A DNA stretch of 64,000 nt, from assembly GCA_036924285.1 (NCBI GenBank), contig JAYKYS010000016.1:2356001-2420000 (forward strand), given 5' to 3'. Positions 46,301 through 56,015 of this stretch are shown piece by piece. The notes beneath the pieces are model-generated. The model did no database searches, was not told the origin of the DNA, and was given only the letters and a program-made list of their open reading frames with translations. Position numbers and translations under genes: made by a program. This DNA is from Asterella californica. Taxonomy: Eukaryota > Streptophyta > Marchantiopsida > Marchantiales > Aytoniaceae. Within the stretch, counting starts at the first letter, position 1, and the number at the start of each line of letters is the position of its first letter.

Positions 46301-49300
46301 TGGTATTCCTATTGCGATGCCAACGGTGCTGTCGGTGACTATGGCTATTGGGTCCCATAGATTGTCTCAGCAGGTGCGCACCCTCTAAAGCCGAAGACTA
46401 GATTACAGAATCAAAGAAAGAAACCATGTTACACTAATACCATAAAGTGCTTTTGGATCAGATTGTATTCAAACAGCTGTCGGTGAGCTGACTGGGTTAT
46501 AGACATTATACGGAAGATAAACTAAATTGTGCCGATACCGATGCCGATACCCGATGTGCTGGAACATAGGGAGCTGAGAACTGTTGTTGTGATGAAGGGT
46601 GCAATTACGAAGCGTATGACCGCCATCGAGGAGATGGCCGGTATGGATGTTCTGTGCAGCGACAAAACCGGAACTTTAACTTTGAACAAGTTGACAGTCG
46701 ACAAGAACTTGATTGAGGTATGTCCGACGACAATGTGAGAGTAGCGATGTTTCTATATTGATTTTAATATATTTTTGGAGAATCTTTCTTCATACAATTG
46801 AAGGACCGTGCTCATGGGTCAAGGTGTCGGTGTTATGAGTAAAACTGAGGGTTGCGGTAATCAGGCCCTCGTTTGAGCCGTTCTTGGTTACGTGATAAGT
46901 ACTAGTGGCCCTTATTTCAGATCTTCGGTAAAGGTATCGACAAAGATGTCGTAGTTTTGTTTGCTGCAAGAGCGTCAAGAATCGAAAATCAAGACGCCAT
47001 TGATGCGGCTATAGTGGGAATTCTTGCAGACCCGAAGGAGGTGAGTGAAATACGTAATTAACTGCACTGAAGAGTTCTTCTTTTCTGCAACGCGACTATA
47101 GAGGACTTTCCTCGTGAATGTGCATTACTTACTAATCACATGACGATATTGATGCTGCAGGCTCGAGCAGATATAACGGAAGTTCATTTCCTCCCATTCA
47201 ATCCTGTAGATAAACGAACAGCTCTAACGTATATTGATGCTGATGGAAACTGGCATCGTGTCAGTAAAGGAGCACCAGAACAGGTGTGGAACTGAAAATT
47301 CGGCTCACTAGTCTATACCAGTGTCACATACTTTTAAGAACGTTCTGTGATGTGATAAGATAACTTGAACAGAGTTTCTCCAGTTCTTAGTGCGAACGTC
47401 GTTCCGTTATGCAGATACTTGAGCTCGCCCACGACAAGGAGGTTATAGCCCCAAGAGTGCACGCTGTGATAGATAAATTTGCAGAGCGAGGTCTCCGGTC
47501 GCTTGCTGTAGCTAAACAGGTATTCAGCTGATTGCAACCATCACGTGACAAATGGAGCCTTTATTGCTCTCGTTGAAGATGAAAAGTTTTCAGTGTATCC
47601 GAACTCAAATAGTTACTTCCGTGTTTTACGAAATCTCTGCAGGAAGTGCCTGAAAAAACCAAGGGAAGTGCTGGTGGTTCATGGACGTTCTGTGGTGTGA
47701 TGCCTCTTTTTGATCCCCCGCGGCATGACAGCGCTGAAACTATTCGTCGTGCTCTGAACCTCGGTGTCAATGTCAAAATGATAACCGGTAAAGTGAACTT
47801 AGTCTGTTTTGTGCCTATATGGTTCAAGGTGTTTTCTTGTTGAACATATTGCACACTTGTTTCACGGCAACTTTTGCTGATGCTGCAGCTTTAGTGAGCA
47901 GAAGATAGGTCAGCTTGCTGCGAATTAACGGTCGATGTGAGATGATCAACTACATGATTCAGGTGATCAGCTGGCGATTGCTAAAGAGACTGGGCGGCGG
48001 TTGGGTATGGGAACCAACATGTATCCATCTTCATCTCTCCTGGGAAAGAACAAGGATGACACTCTTGCAGAACTTCCTGTTGATGAGCTGATTGAGAAGG
48101 CAGATGGATTTGCTGGTGTATTTCCAGGTACTAAGCCGCTAGGGTAAACATTCATCGAAGGGAAGAATGGAAGTTGATTTTGCTTTTATTGTTCAACATG
48201 TTCTTCTTTCTTGGTCGAGATCTGAAGGTAAAATGGCTTGGTTGCAGAGCACAAGTACGAAATTGTGAAGCGGTTGCAAGCAAAGGAACATATATGCGGA
48301 ATGACTGGGGATGGGGTGAACGATGCTCCGGCACTGAAGAAGGCCGACATTGGGATTGCTGTTGCTGACGCTACTGATGCTGCACGAAGTGCATCTGACA
48401 TTGTGCTCACGGAGCCAGGTCTTAGTGTCATCATCAGTGCGGTTCTGACTAGCCGAGCTATTTTCCAAAGAATGAAGAATTACACCGTAAGGAGGCCCAT
48501 CTAGCATTATCTGCCGTGCTTGCGTAATATTTTCTGGAGTAACGAGTGTGTAAGTCGTAATCGTGTATCGAACTGACAACATTCTGACATTCTTTTTCTC
48601 CTTTTGACAATTGCCGTGATCTTTTATGTTGACCTTCAGATATACGCCGTTTCCATCACCGTTCGGATCGTGGTAAGTTTCCAAACGCATGAAGCAGGCG
48701 GAACTGGTTTGACACGTATTTAAATTTTTGAACAGATCGGCATACAAGTGTAGTGCTTGTGGCTGCACATGTTGTCTGCAGGTATTCGTTTCTGATTTTA
48801 TCTTGCGGCTTGTGTCGGTGGAATTGGTTTTTTCTTGCAGCTTGGGTTCTTGCTTCTGGCTTTGATATGGAAGTTTGACTTCTCGCCCTTCATGGTTCTC
48901 GTCATCGCTATTCTGAATGACGGTGGGTGATTTCGCTTCTTTACGGTCAGAAGTCTTATAGTCGGCGATCTCGAGGTGTTAAATCTTAGAGATAATGAGG
49001 TGTTCTAAATTTTTGTCGACTTTTCCTGTTAGGTACTATTATGACCATATCAAAAGATCGCGTGAAGCCATCACCTTTGCCAGACAGCTGGAAGTTGAGA
49101 GAGATTTTTGCTACAGGGATTGTCATGGGCACCTATCTTGCCGTTATGACTGTCGTATTCTTCTGGGCTATTCATGAGACCAACTTCTTTCCAGTGAGTA
49201 TTTCCGGGTTTGTTTCCGAAACAGTCTCCCGAGTTTGTGACTACAGGATTCACAGGAAGAAACTATTGAGGAACAACGTTAATCGTAGCTTCACGTTTAG

Positions 49301-50565
49301 TTGATTGTTTCTGAAGATGATGCGCTTCCAAATGGTACTCAGTGTTTTCCGTTTGAAAATTCATACTGTCTGTAGGATACGTTCGGCGTAAGAAATATCA
49401 GAAACAGCAATAGCAGAATGACCGCCGCTGTTTATCTTCAAGTCAGCATCGTTAGTCAAGCTCTAATCTTCGTTACACGTTCTCGGACTTGGTCTTTCCT
49501 AAACCGACCAGGAGCGTTGCTCATGTTCGCTTTCGCGTTAGCTCAGTTGGTAAAGACCCTTCTAACTCGGTAATAGCTGATTGGACGACAGTTGTTTGCG
49601 TGCTGTAATTGTTCCAAGTTTGTCTTTACTATTGATTTAAGTGCAGACGGACTATTAGTCATTTGTTGAAGGCATGTTGGAGTGTTATTCATCACTTAAA
49701 AGAAAGCACTAAGTTATTCGGTGGTAAAATTATTCTCTTGATCTATCCAGAGACAGCCTGGTAACTTTAATTCTATAGGGAAGGCCGTACGTTAAAGTCG
49801 CATTAAGGTGTGTTGTATCCGACAGGTTGCAACATTTATAGCGGTTTATGCAAACTGGGGCTTCGCCAACATCAGAGGTATCGGATGGGGATGGGCTGGT
49901 GTCATCTGGCTGTACAGCGTCATATTTTATTTTCCTTTGGATCTAATCAAGTTTACAATTCGTTACATCAGCAGCGGCAAGGCTTGGCATCACCTCTTTA
50001 AGCAGAAGGTATGGTTTTAGCTTAGTTTCTGGTTTAGAGAATTTGATCACTTACCCGGCTTGGAACTTTGCTTGAGGTTGTGGAGTCTACCGATAGTAGG
50101 CCATGCCATTCACTTTCGCTTCTGTATAAACAGACGGCATTCAATCCGGAAAAGGACTTCGGGAAGGGGAAGCGCGAGGCGCAATGGGCACATGCTCAGC
50201 GCACGCTTCATGGCTTACACCCTCCTAGCTCCCAGATTGTATCACCAAAACTTGATGGTGGTCTGGAAAGAGGTGGAGATATGGCGGAGCAGGCTAAACG
50301 TCGTGCTGAAATTGCTAGGTAATACTTTGTCATCAGCTATGAGGCCAGAAAGATTTCTAATCGTATAACTTTGCAGCATCTGTGCTTCTGGAGTCCTGTT
50401 AGTCGTCCAGGTATTACGAAGAATTGGAGAAAACCCCTTGTTAACTTTGGGGGTTTCTGTTTATACAGACTGCGAGAGATGCATACTCTTAAAGGGCATG
50501 TTGAATCCGTAGTTCGATTGAAGGGGTTGGACATCGACACAATACAGCAGGCTTATACCGTCTGA
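43343..50565 (+). CDS. AHA: Plasma-membrane H+-ATPase (P3A-type proton pump)
   Basis: Twenty-one exons join in frame to 963 residues: 43343-43423, 43594-43713, 44589-44687, 44802-44939, 45076-45210, 45863-46042, 46167-46373, 46598-46717, 46921-47040, 47161-47283, 47415-47519, 47643-47787, 47963-48127, 48248-48486, 48640-48672, 48841-48922, 49033-49193, 49376-49549, 49826-50008, 50134-50318 and 50469-50565. The protein pumps protons out of the cell using ATP. It has the actuator TGES (about 195-198), the phosphorylation site Asp342 in CSDKTGTLT, the nucleotide-domain KGAPEQ, the hinge GDGVNDAP (600 onward) and the usual set of transmembrane helices, including [16 protein letters not shown]. 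The C-terminal autoinhibitory domain ends in QQAYTV. The penultimate Thr962 is the known 14-3-3 docking phosphosite of land-plant pumps. Length is slightly above the usual 950. Confidence 0.97.
45335..45362 (+). repeat. CT-rich simple repeat in H+-ATPase intron 5
   Basis: A polypyrimidine run built from ctctttctttct-like units lies inside the 652-nt intron between 45210 and 45863. Confidence 0.8.
46374..46597 (+). other. H+-ATPase intron 7 with a weak, non-pyrimidine acceptor
   Basis: The downstream exon must start with [12 protein letters not shown] to fit the family, which places the acceptor at gttgttgtgatgaag|GGT. The tract before it is TG-rich rather than T/C-rich. No in-frame alternative acceptor upstream avoids adding foreign residues. 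Confidence 0.7.
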
Positions 50566-51800
50566 CGTTCGAGAAGCCGACATGCCACAAGTCACCTCAG
50601 CCTGGTTGCTGCTCGGCCGGGTACCAGACAACGGCTTCTGTGGAAGTCCCTTCGATTCAGGTACATGCAGAAGGATTAGTGGGTTGAAAGGAGTATCTTG
50701 GTCGGCAACATTTTTGGCAGTATGTATCCGAGCCGGCTCGAGTCAGTCTTTTGGCAAGGCGCTACTGTAGTCATCTGTGCAGGAGGTTGAAGTGATAGTT
50801 CGTCTAGAAGTGATAGTTCGTTAGACGCAATAGATCGATGTTAGTGTATGTCTGTTTTCTGTTTTAGCCTTGATACCCTTCCAAAGTGTAGAGTAATTGC
50901 TCAACTGTTTGCAGCAGAGAATTCTTGTTGGAAGTTGAGCAGTAAATTAAATAGGTGGTTTCACGTAAATGGCAATTATGCGCCAATGGAGGTAACGTCA
51001 TTGAGAACCACCAAGTAAACCGTCAGAAGGAAATGATATTTTCACCAATTGGTTTCCATGTAAAAAAATTTATTCTAGATATATCCATGAAAGTAACTTT
51101 TTCAGGAAACAGACTCTTTTCTTGTGTGCTGGAGAAAGTTCTGCCATCAAAACTTCGGTCAAGTTACCGGCAATGCTCCGAGTGTGGTCAATTTTAGAAA
51201 GTTGATCAAATCTTACAAGCTAGATGTTCGCTAGGCTTGAAACTTGGTTCGGAGTGTATGATTAGACAGTCGCGCCAGTCCGGTAGGAAAATTCATCCAT
51301 CATCGTCCATTATTTTCTACAGCTTCAGCATTCGCTGTAAAGTTGATGGTGCTTGTTTAGCAACGGTGCCAGGTTGAGCATTAGGACGAGCTGTAACAGA
51401 TGCTCCAGGTGCACCGGTCGATCCACCACTAGAACCCGGAGAAGTCATAACCTCTAAACCTCTAGATTTCAATCGGGTGAACTAGTTGAAACTAGTCACA
51501 GATTGAACCGCTAACGGTCCGCAATATGACTGTTTTTATTCATCATGATCTCTTCAATATGCAGACAGTAATCACATGCTGATAATGCCAAGAGAAATGT
51601 ACTGTACAATTTATACACGAATCGAAGCCTGAATTTGGAAGAATCGACCACAGCCTGAATGCTGATAATGCCAGAGTAAACAGTACTGTAGAACTTATAC
51701 ACGAATCGAAGCTTGAATTTGGAAGAATCGATTGCAGAGATTGCGGTTCTGTCACATGGGTTGGGCGGTGTTCAGCACAAGTTTACAAGTCTTTAACCAG
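50566..51800. other. 3' UTR of the H+-ATPase gene and intergenic sequence
   Basis: No supported gene was found. The first several hundred bases should contain the ATPase 3' UTR, which has no clear polyadenylation hexamer. A tandem duplication lies at 51577-51731. Confidence 0.5.
51577..51731. repeat. 83-bp-offset tandem repeat, two copies
   Basis: Copies start tgctgataatgcca at 51577 and 51660, and both contain ttatacacgaatcgaagc followed by tgaatttggaagaatcga. They differ by scattered substitutions and a small length change. The repeat lies just outside the copia remnant and may be part of its LTR. Confidence 0.85.
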
Positions 51801-53478
51801 AAGTGGTAATCCTTAAACTTGTAAACTCTCACCGAAATTTCAAGAGTTTATAATATAACATTCTCCTCCAATCTTAACACAAGTTTACTAGTCTTTTACC
51901 AGAAATGGTTAACATTTTGGGAACGTACTGAACATCATCTGATTGACAATATGAGATCTGATGAAATGAAATTTAATCTCAATATGCTTCATCCGAAGTG
52001 ATCCACTGGATTATGGTTTTGTGAATTGCACTTTTATTATATCTAGATTCACAAGAGGTCTCTTTTATGACTCCTGGAGCGCGTTTCCCCTTATATGATT
52101 TATAGGTTTTGTACGTAACTTCCTAGTTTTTCTCTTCGCTTTGGCCGGAAGTGCATATTACATGCATATTATCTACAAAAAAGAAGAGTAATTGCACACG
52201 GAGTATGTCTCACTGAAAAAAATAATTTCTTGAACCAAAGTGATTCTTTAATAGCATTATTCAGAGCTATATATTCGGTCTCAAATACTAGACAAAGTTA
52301 TTACATCTCATCTTTTTTACGACAAACTTAAACAAGCACTTGTTAGCAGGAAACAATATCCATACACAGATTTCCTAACATCTGTATCACCTGTCTAGTT
52401 AGAGTCACTGTACCCACTGAGAATAACTTCTTTAGCCAAGCAAATAGTGCTTGAGAAAGTCAAAGCAAAATCTCGGATACTTTCTAAATACTTGAAGATT
52501 CTTCTCACGATCAGCTAAGGTTGTTCTCATGGGTTGGACACACACTTAGAAACTTGTGAGTCAGCTAATGCAATGTCCTATCTCGTATCCACCAGAAGAT
52601 ACATCAAGTTTGCTATAGTCTGGTTGTACTAGATTTTACTCATTTCCTAAACTTCACTGGGGCTTGGGAGAATCATATCACGATTCAACTTCAGGTCTCC
52701 ATACGTGTTACTACCAGTTTGCAGTTGCTCATCTTCAATTGTTCTAGAATACTGCACACATATTGTGTATATAACATCTTCAGCAGTGGTTTATCTCGAC
52801 CATGTTGAATCAATATCATTAAGAAATATGTTACCTCCCTTAAGTTGATCATTGCATATGTACGGCCGAAAATGAGCTTGAATGACCGGATCTTGTTCAT
52901 GTTGTCACTAATTAAGATGCAATCGTCTACAAATACTAAAATGATGAAGAAGTTTTCAAAATGCATGCAGATGCTTAAATCTGCTGGGCTAACAACAAAA
53001 CCTATTGAGAGTAAAAAGTGTCTTAACTTCTCATCCCAAACACGACTTGTCTATTTTAGACCATAAATTGATTTTCTCAAACAGAGACAACTTCCTGGGT
53101 GCTAAGTGAATCTTTGCAGTCGACGCATATTAGACCCATATAGATTACCTCATCCAATTCTCCATGGAGAAAAGCAAAGACTACATCCATGTGATGTATC
53201 TCAAAGAATGCTGCAACTAAACATAAGATCATATGAATCGAGTTGAATTTGAAGACTAACACATATGTCTGTGTATAATCCACGTCTTTGATTTGAGAAA
53301 ACCCATGTGCAACTAGTCTGGTCTTAAATCGATCGAATGAACCATCCGCTTTGCATTTCACTTTGAAGACACATCGGCAGCCAACAAATTTCCTGTACAG
53401 TGGCAAATCAAAGAATTATACTCCTTTTGTAATTCTTGCAACCATTCTTCCCGCGATTTTTTTGTGTTTCAAACTACC

Positions 53479-53513
53479 GAACTCCGTGCCAGCAGCCGCG
53501 GTAAGACGGGGGG
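53479..53513 (+). pseudogene. rrn18: 35-bp fragment of small-subunit rRNA (530-loop, mitochondrial type)
   Basis: The sequence from gaactccgtgccagcagccg onward through cggtaagacgggggg is the universal 530-loop region of small-subunit rRNA. The words AACTCCGTG and AAGACGGGGGG match the plant mitochondrial version rather than the chloroplast (AACTCTGTG, AAGACAGAGG). Flanking sequence is not rRNA. It is an inserted fragment, not a gene, and sits between copia protease and reverse-transcriptase remnants. Confidence 0.85.
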
Positions 53514-53920
53514 ACGAATAGAGCAGATGGTCCAACTACAGAATTTTTTATTTTTTCTTATTTTTTTGCTATAGTTCATTTTCAATTGGTTGTATAAAAT
53601 TTTGAAAAATAAAAGAATTAAAAGTTGTCCTTATATCTGACAGCGAAGTTGATCAAAGGGACATGGCAGTCCTGAAGCAGATAATAAGAAATCAACTTGT
53701 CGTAAGAATTTTCACTATCGAAATAAGTGAATTCCAAGTGTATGTCACATGTTGCGTCAGCCGAGATTGCTCTTTTATTATCTCCCAATCTGAGATGTAC
53801 TGGACTGATTTGACGAAATTCTATCAAAAATTCATGATCACCAATGATATGACGTGAAACCTCTGAATCCAGGTACTAGTGATGATAAGCTCGATCAAAA
53901 GAATCAGGCTGAGCTTGTAT

Positions 53921-53950
53921 GGCAAAGAGATGGCCATGCTTCTCTTTGCC
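53921..53950. repeat. 10-bp stem-loop in copia remnant
   Basis: ggcaaagaga (53921-53930) and tctctttgcc (53941-53950) are exact reverse complements around a 10-nt loop. It is probably incidental to the element's coding sequence. Confidence 0.7.
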
Positions 53951-54570
53951 GTCAGTTTCTTGTTCATCTTGAATCTTCAAGCTTCCCTCTTTAGAAGTTT
54001 TTTGCTTCTTTTTTAGCTTAAAGAACTCATCATTTTTGTGATTAGTCCGCTTCCATAGTTTCCTAACCTTCTTCTCACTAGGAGTAGAAGATTTTTATAT
54101 TTTGGATTTCTAAAGCTATGTTTAGAGCCGATCTTCCTAATGTAGAGAAGAGAAGAGAATCCTCATGTTGTTTTTCTATTTATCTTCATGCAAAAGAGCA
54201 GAAACTACAAAATCAGACGTTAGATTACCTCTCAACTCTAGAGCAGAGGGAATGCTTCCAAGATTGCAGTAAGTTGTTCCGCAAGGTAGCTACCACTTGC
54301 CCATCATCAAACTTTGCACCACTATCTCTTAGCTGCTTCATTTTGGCCTTGACGTTGGTTACATGAGCAGACACGTCCTCTCCTTCCTTGAGTCTGAGTT
54401 CAGCAGTTTACGCTCACTCAATGGGCACCCACCTAACACTCTGCGAGCTAAAAGAAGTGTCATTTAACGCACAAATCAGAGAAACCAGAGTTAGCAGTCG
54501 CGGAACACAGAAAAGGCACGTTAACTGAGAACTGTTTTTGATCGTTACCTTCTCATTTGGTGATGAAATC

Positions 54571-54598
54571 TGACATGTGAAGATATCTTCACATGTCA
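54571..54598. repeat. Perfect 28-bp palindrome without spacer
   Basis: The half-site tgacatgtgaagat is followed at once by its exact reverse complement. The palindrome does not extend further (c/a flanks). Confidence 0.95.
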
Positions 54599-54605
54599 AG
54601 TTTTT

Positions 54606-54651
54606 TCTTCAACAGCTTTGAGTTAAATCTTGAACTCAAAGCTGTTGAAGA
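54606..54651. repeat. 19-bp perfect stem-loop next to the palindrome
   Basis: Arms 54606-54624 (core cttcaacagctttgagtt) and 54633-54651 pair perfectly around an 8-nt loop (aaatcttg). The structure starts only 7 nt after the 28-bp palindrome. Confidence 0.95.
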
Positions 54652-55600
54652 GTTTTACGCTTTGCATTTTGTTTCTAATCAATCAGATTACAGTCTGCCC
54701 TGGTTAAATGTTAAGTGTTTTAATTTATAACTGTTACAACTTGGCTACTCTGTAGAGCAGATATTCGCGAACTTGTGATTTTGTTAACTGTTATGGTTTA
54801 GGTACTCTATTCTTTTGTTAAGACATCTGAATATGTGTTATTTTAGGGGATGGATTTATAATTGACAGATAACTACCGATCATGAATCTGTATCTGTATC
54901 AACAATTATTTGTAAGTATTGGAAATACAGTCAGTTGGTGCCAGCGAATCAAGATAACGTTTACATTTAAATATCCTTCACTTAAGTATATAACTTTCAG
55001 ATGAAAGACGAGAGTTAAATCAAGTACTTCAGCATTTGGAAGAAATGAGCTTGGATTCTGGAGTGGCAGATGTATGTGGATGACTTAGTTGATTTTCTGG
55101 TGATTACTTAGGATACAAAAGATCTGATACAAAAAATTCAGACTTATGAAAAGAGAATCTAGTATAATTTTCCTTGTCTCTTGTTCAAAGTTATATGAAT
55201 TCGTAACTTCTTTTAGTCAAAAGCTTAATATTGTATCATGTAGAACTGAGTTTTCAAATTAAACCATCCTTTCAACAAGAAGTTTTCACTCATATATGAC
55301 TAGTGTATTGTACTGTAGAGTAGGTTCTTTTTGTTCCTGTGTGTGTTATTTTATTAAAAATTTTTGTTTATGTGTTACAACATAAGAATTAAGTATTAGT
55401 TATATGTTATATGTTATAATATTTAAATAGTGATTATGTTATTTCTTTGTAAATATTAGAATTTCATTACTCTAGAGCGATAATATTTATCCAGGTCCCA
55501 CTGTAGTATTGACAGAGAACCAAGCCAACAAGCATTAGATTGTTGGTAGCCCCATGCACCTGTAGCTAGCTAGGGCGGCGTGGAGTCGAGTTTTTTCTGC
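54652..55600. other. AT-rich intergenic region, nothing recognised
   Basis: There are no frames of note and no repeats beyond short AT-rich words. Confidence 0.5.
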
Positions 55601-55616
55601 CGGGAGGGTTCATTCT

Positions 55617-56015
55617 GTGCAAGGGCAACCACATTCGACGGCAGAGAATCCTACTGTAAGAAAGAGGCAAAAAAATAATGGTGTCGGGAGCTTAACCCGC
55701 TTCTTGCTTCGACAAAAGTGGAGTAAAAAAGAGACAAAAAATAATCGCATCGCGGGGCTAATCCACTTCTTGCTTCGACAAGAAAGAAATATTGAAAGAG
55801 AACATGGACTTGAATCATATCGTTTTGTGAGAAAGCGAGCATATACTTACTTACCTAAAGTACAAGGGGACAAAAGAATATTGTTTTCTTCCTTTTATTT
55901 CCATGTTTCGGTTCAAGATATGGAACAATGTCTCATCGCTTCTAGGATTCTGAACAATTGTATAACGAAAGGTGTCTATACTTTCATACTCAGAAGTAGC
56001 TTATCTGACAAGTAA
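55617..56015 (+). other. Open frame with a 66-bp in-frame tandem repeat, unknown
   Basis: A 132-codon frame from ATG 55617 contains two diverged copies of a 22-residue unit with FLLRQ at its end: GSLTRFLLRQK, then AGLIHFLLRQE, 66 bp apart. The later half reads like a globular protein (YTYLPKVQGDKRILFSSFYF, EQCLIASRILNNCITKG). I do not recognise it. It may be a transposon or organelle-derived fragment. The GC content is locally higher than in the flanks. Confidence 0.3.

Larger units (their letters stand above)
51800..54400 (-). mobile_element. Decayed Ty1/copia retrotransposon
   Basis: Minus-strand frames give, in the element's order, several copia parts. Gag lies at about 54400-54100, and a degenerate zinc-knuckle/Lys-rich region at about 54070-53990 (NHKNDEFFKLKKKQKT). 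The protease motif LDSEVSRH (normally LDSGAS-H) precedes FRQISPVHLRLGDN at about 53870-53760. The reverse transcriptase includes GCRCVFKVKCKADGSFDRFK and TRLVAHGFSQIKDVDYTQTY (53406-53220), then ILVFVDDCILISDNMNKI (about 52940), YFLMILIQHGRDK and LVVTRMET. RNase H approach sequence (IANLMYLLVDTR) lies at about 52600. The integrase is missing, replaced by about 130 bp that contains an rRNA-like fragment. Stops throughout make it non-functional. Confidence 0.85.

Noticed and set aside
46529..46597. Extension of H+-ATPase exon 8 upstream to include a Met/Pro-rich segment
   Set aside because: It would insert residues foreign to the family between SQQ and GAITKR, so the shorter exon was kept.
49539..49551. 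A tRNA box A-like string (tagctcagttggt)
   Set aside because: It spans the end of H+-ATPase exon 18 and the donor site. No box B, cloverleaf or acceptor stem follows, so it is a coincidence of the coding sequence.
53479..53513. A functional small-subunit rRNA gene
   Set aside because: Only 35 bases match; flanks are not rRNA.
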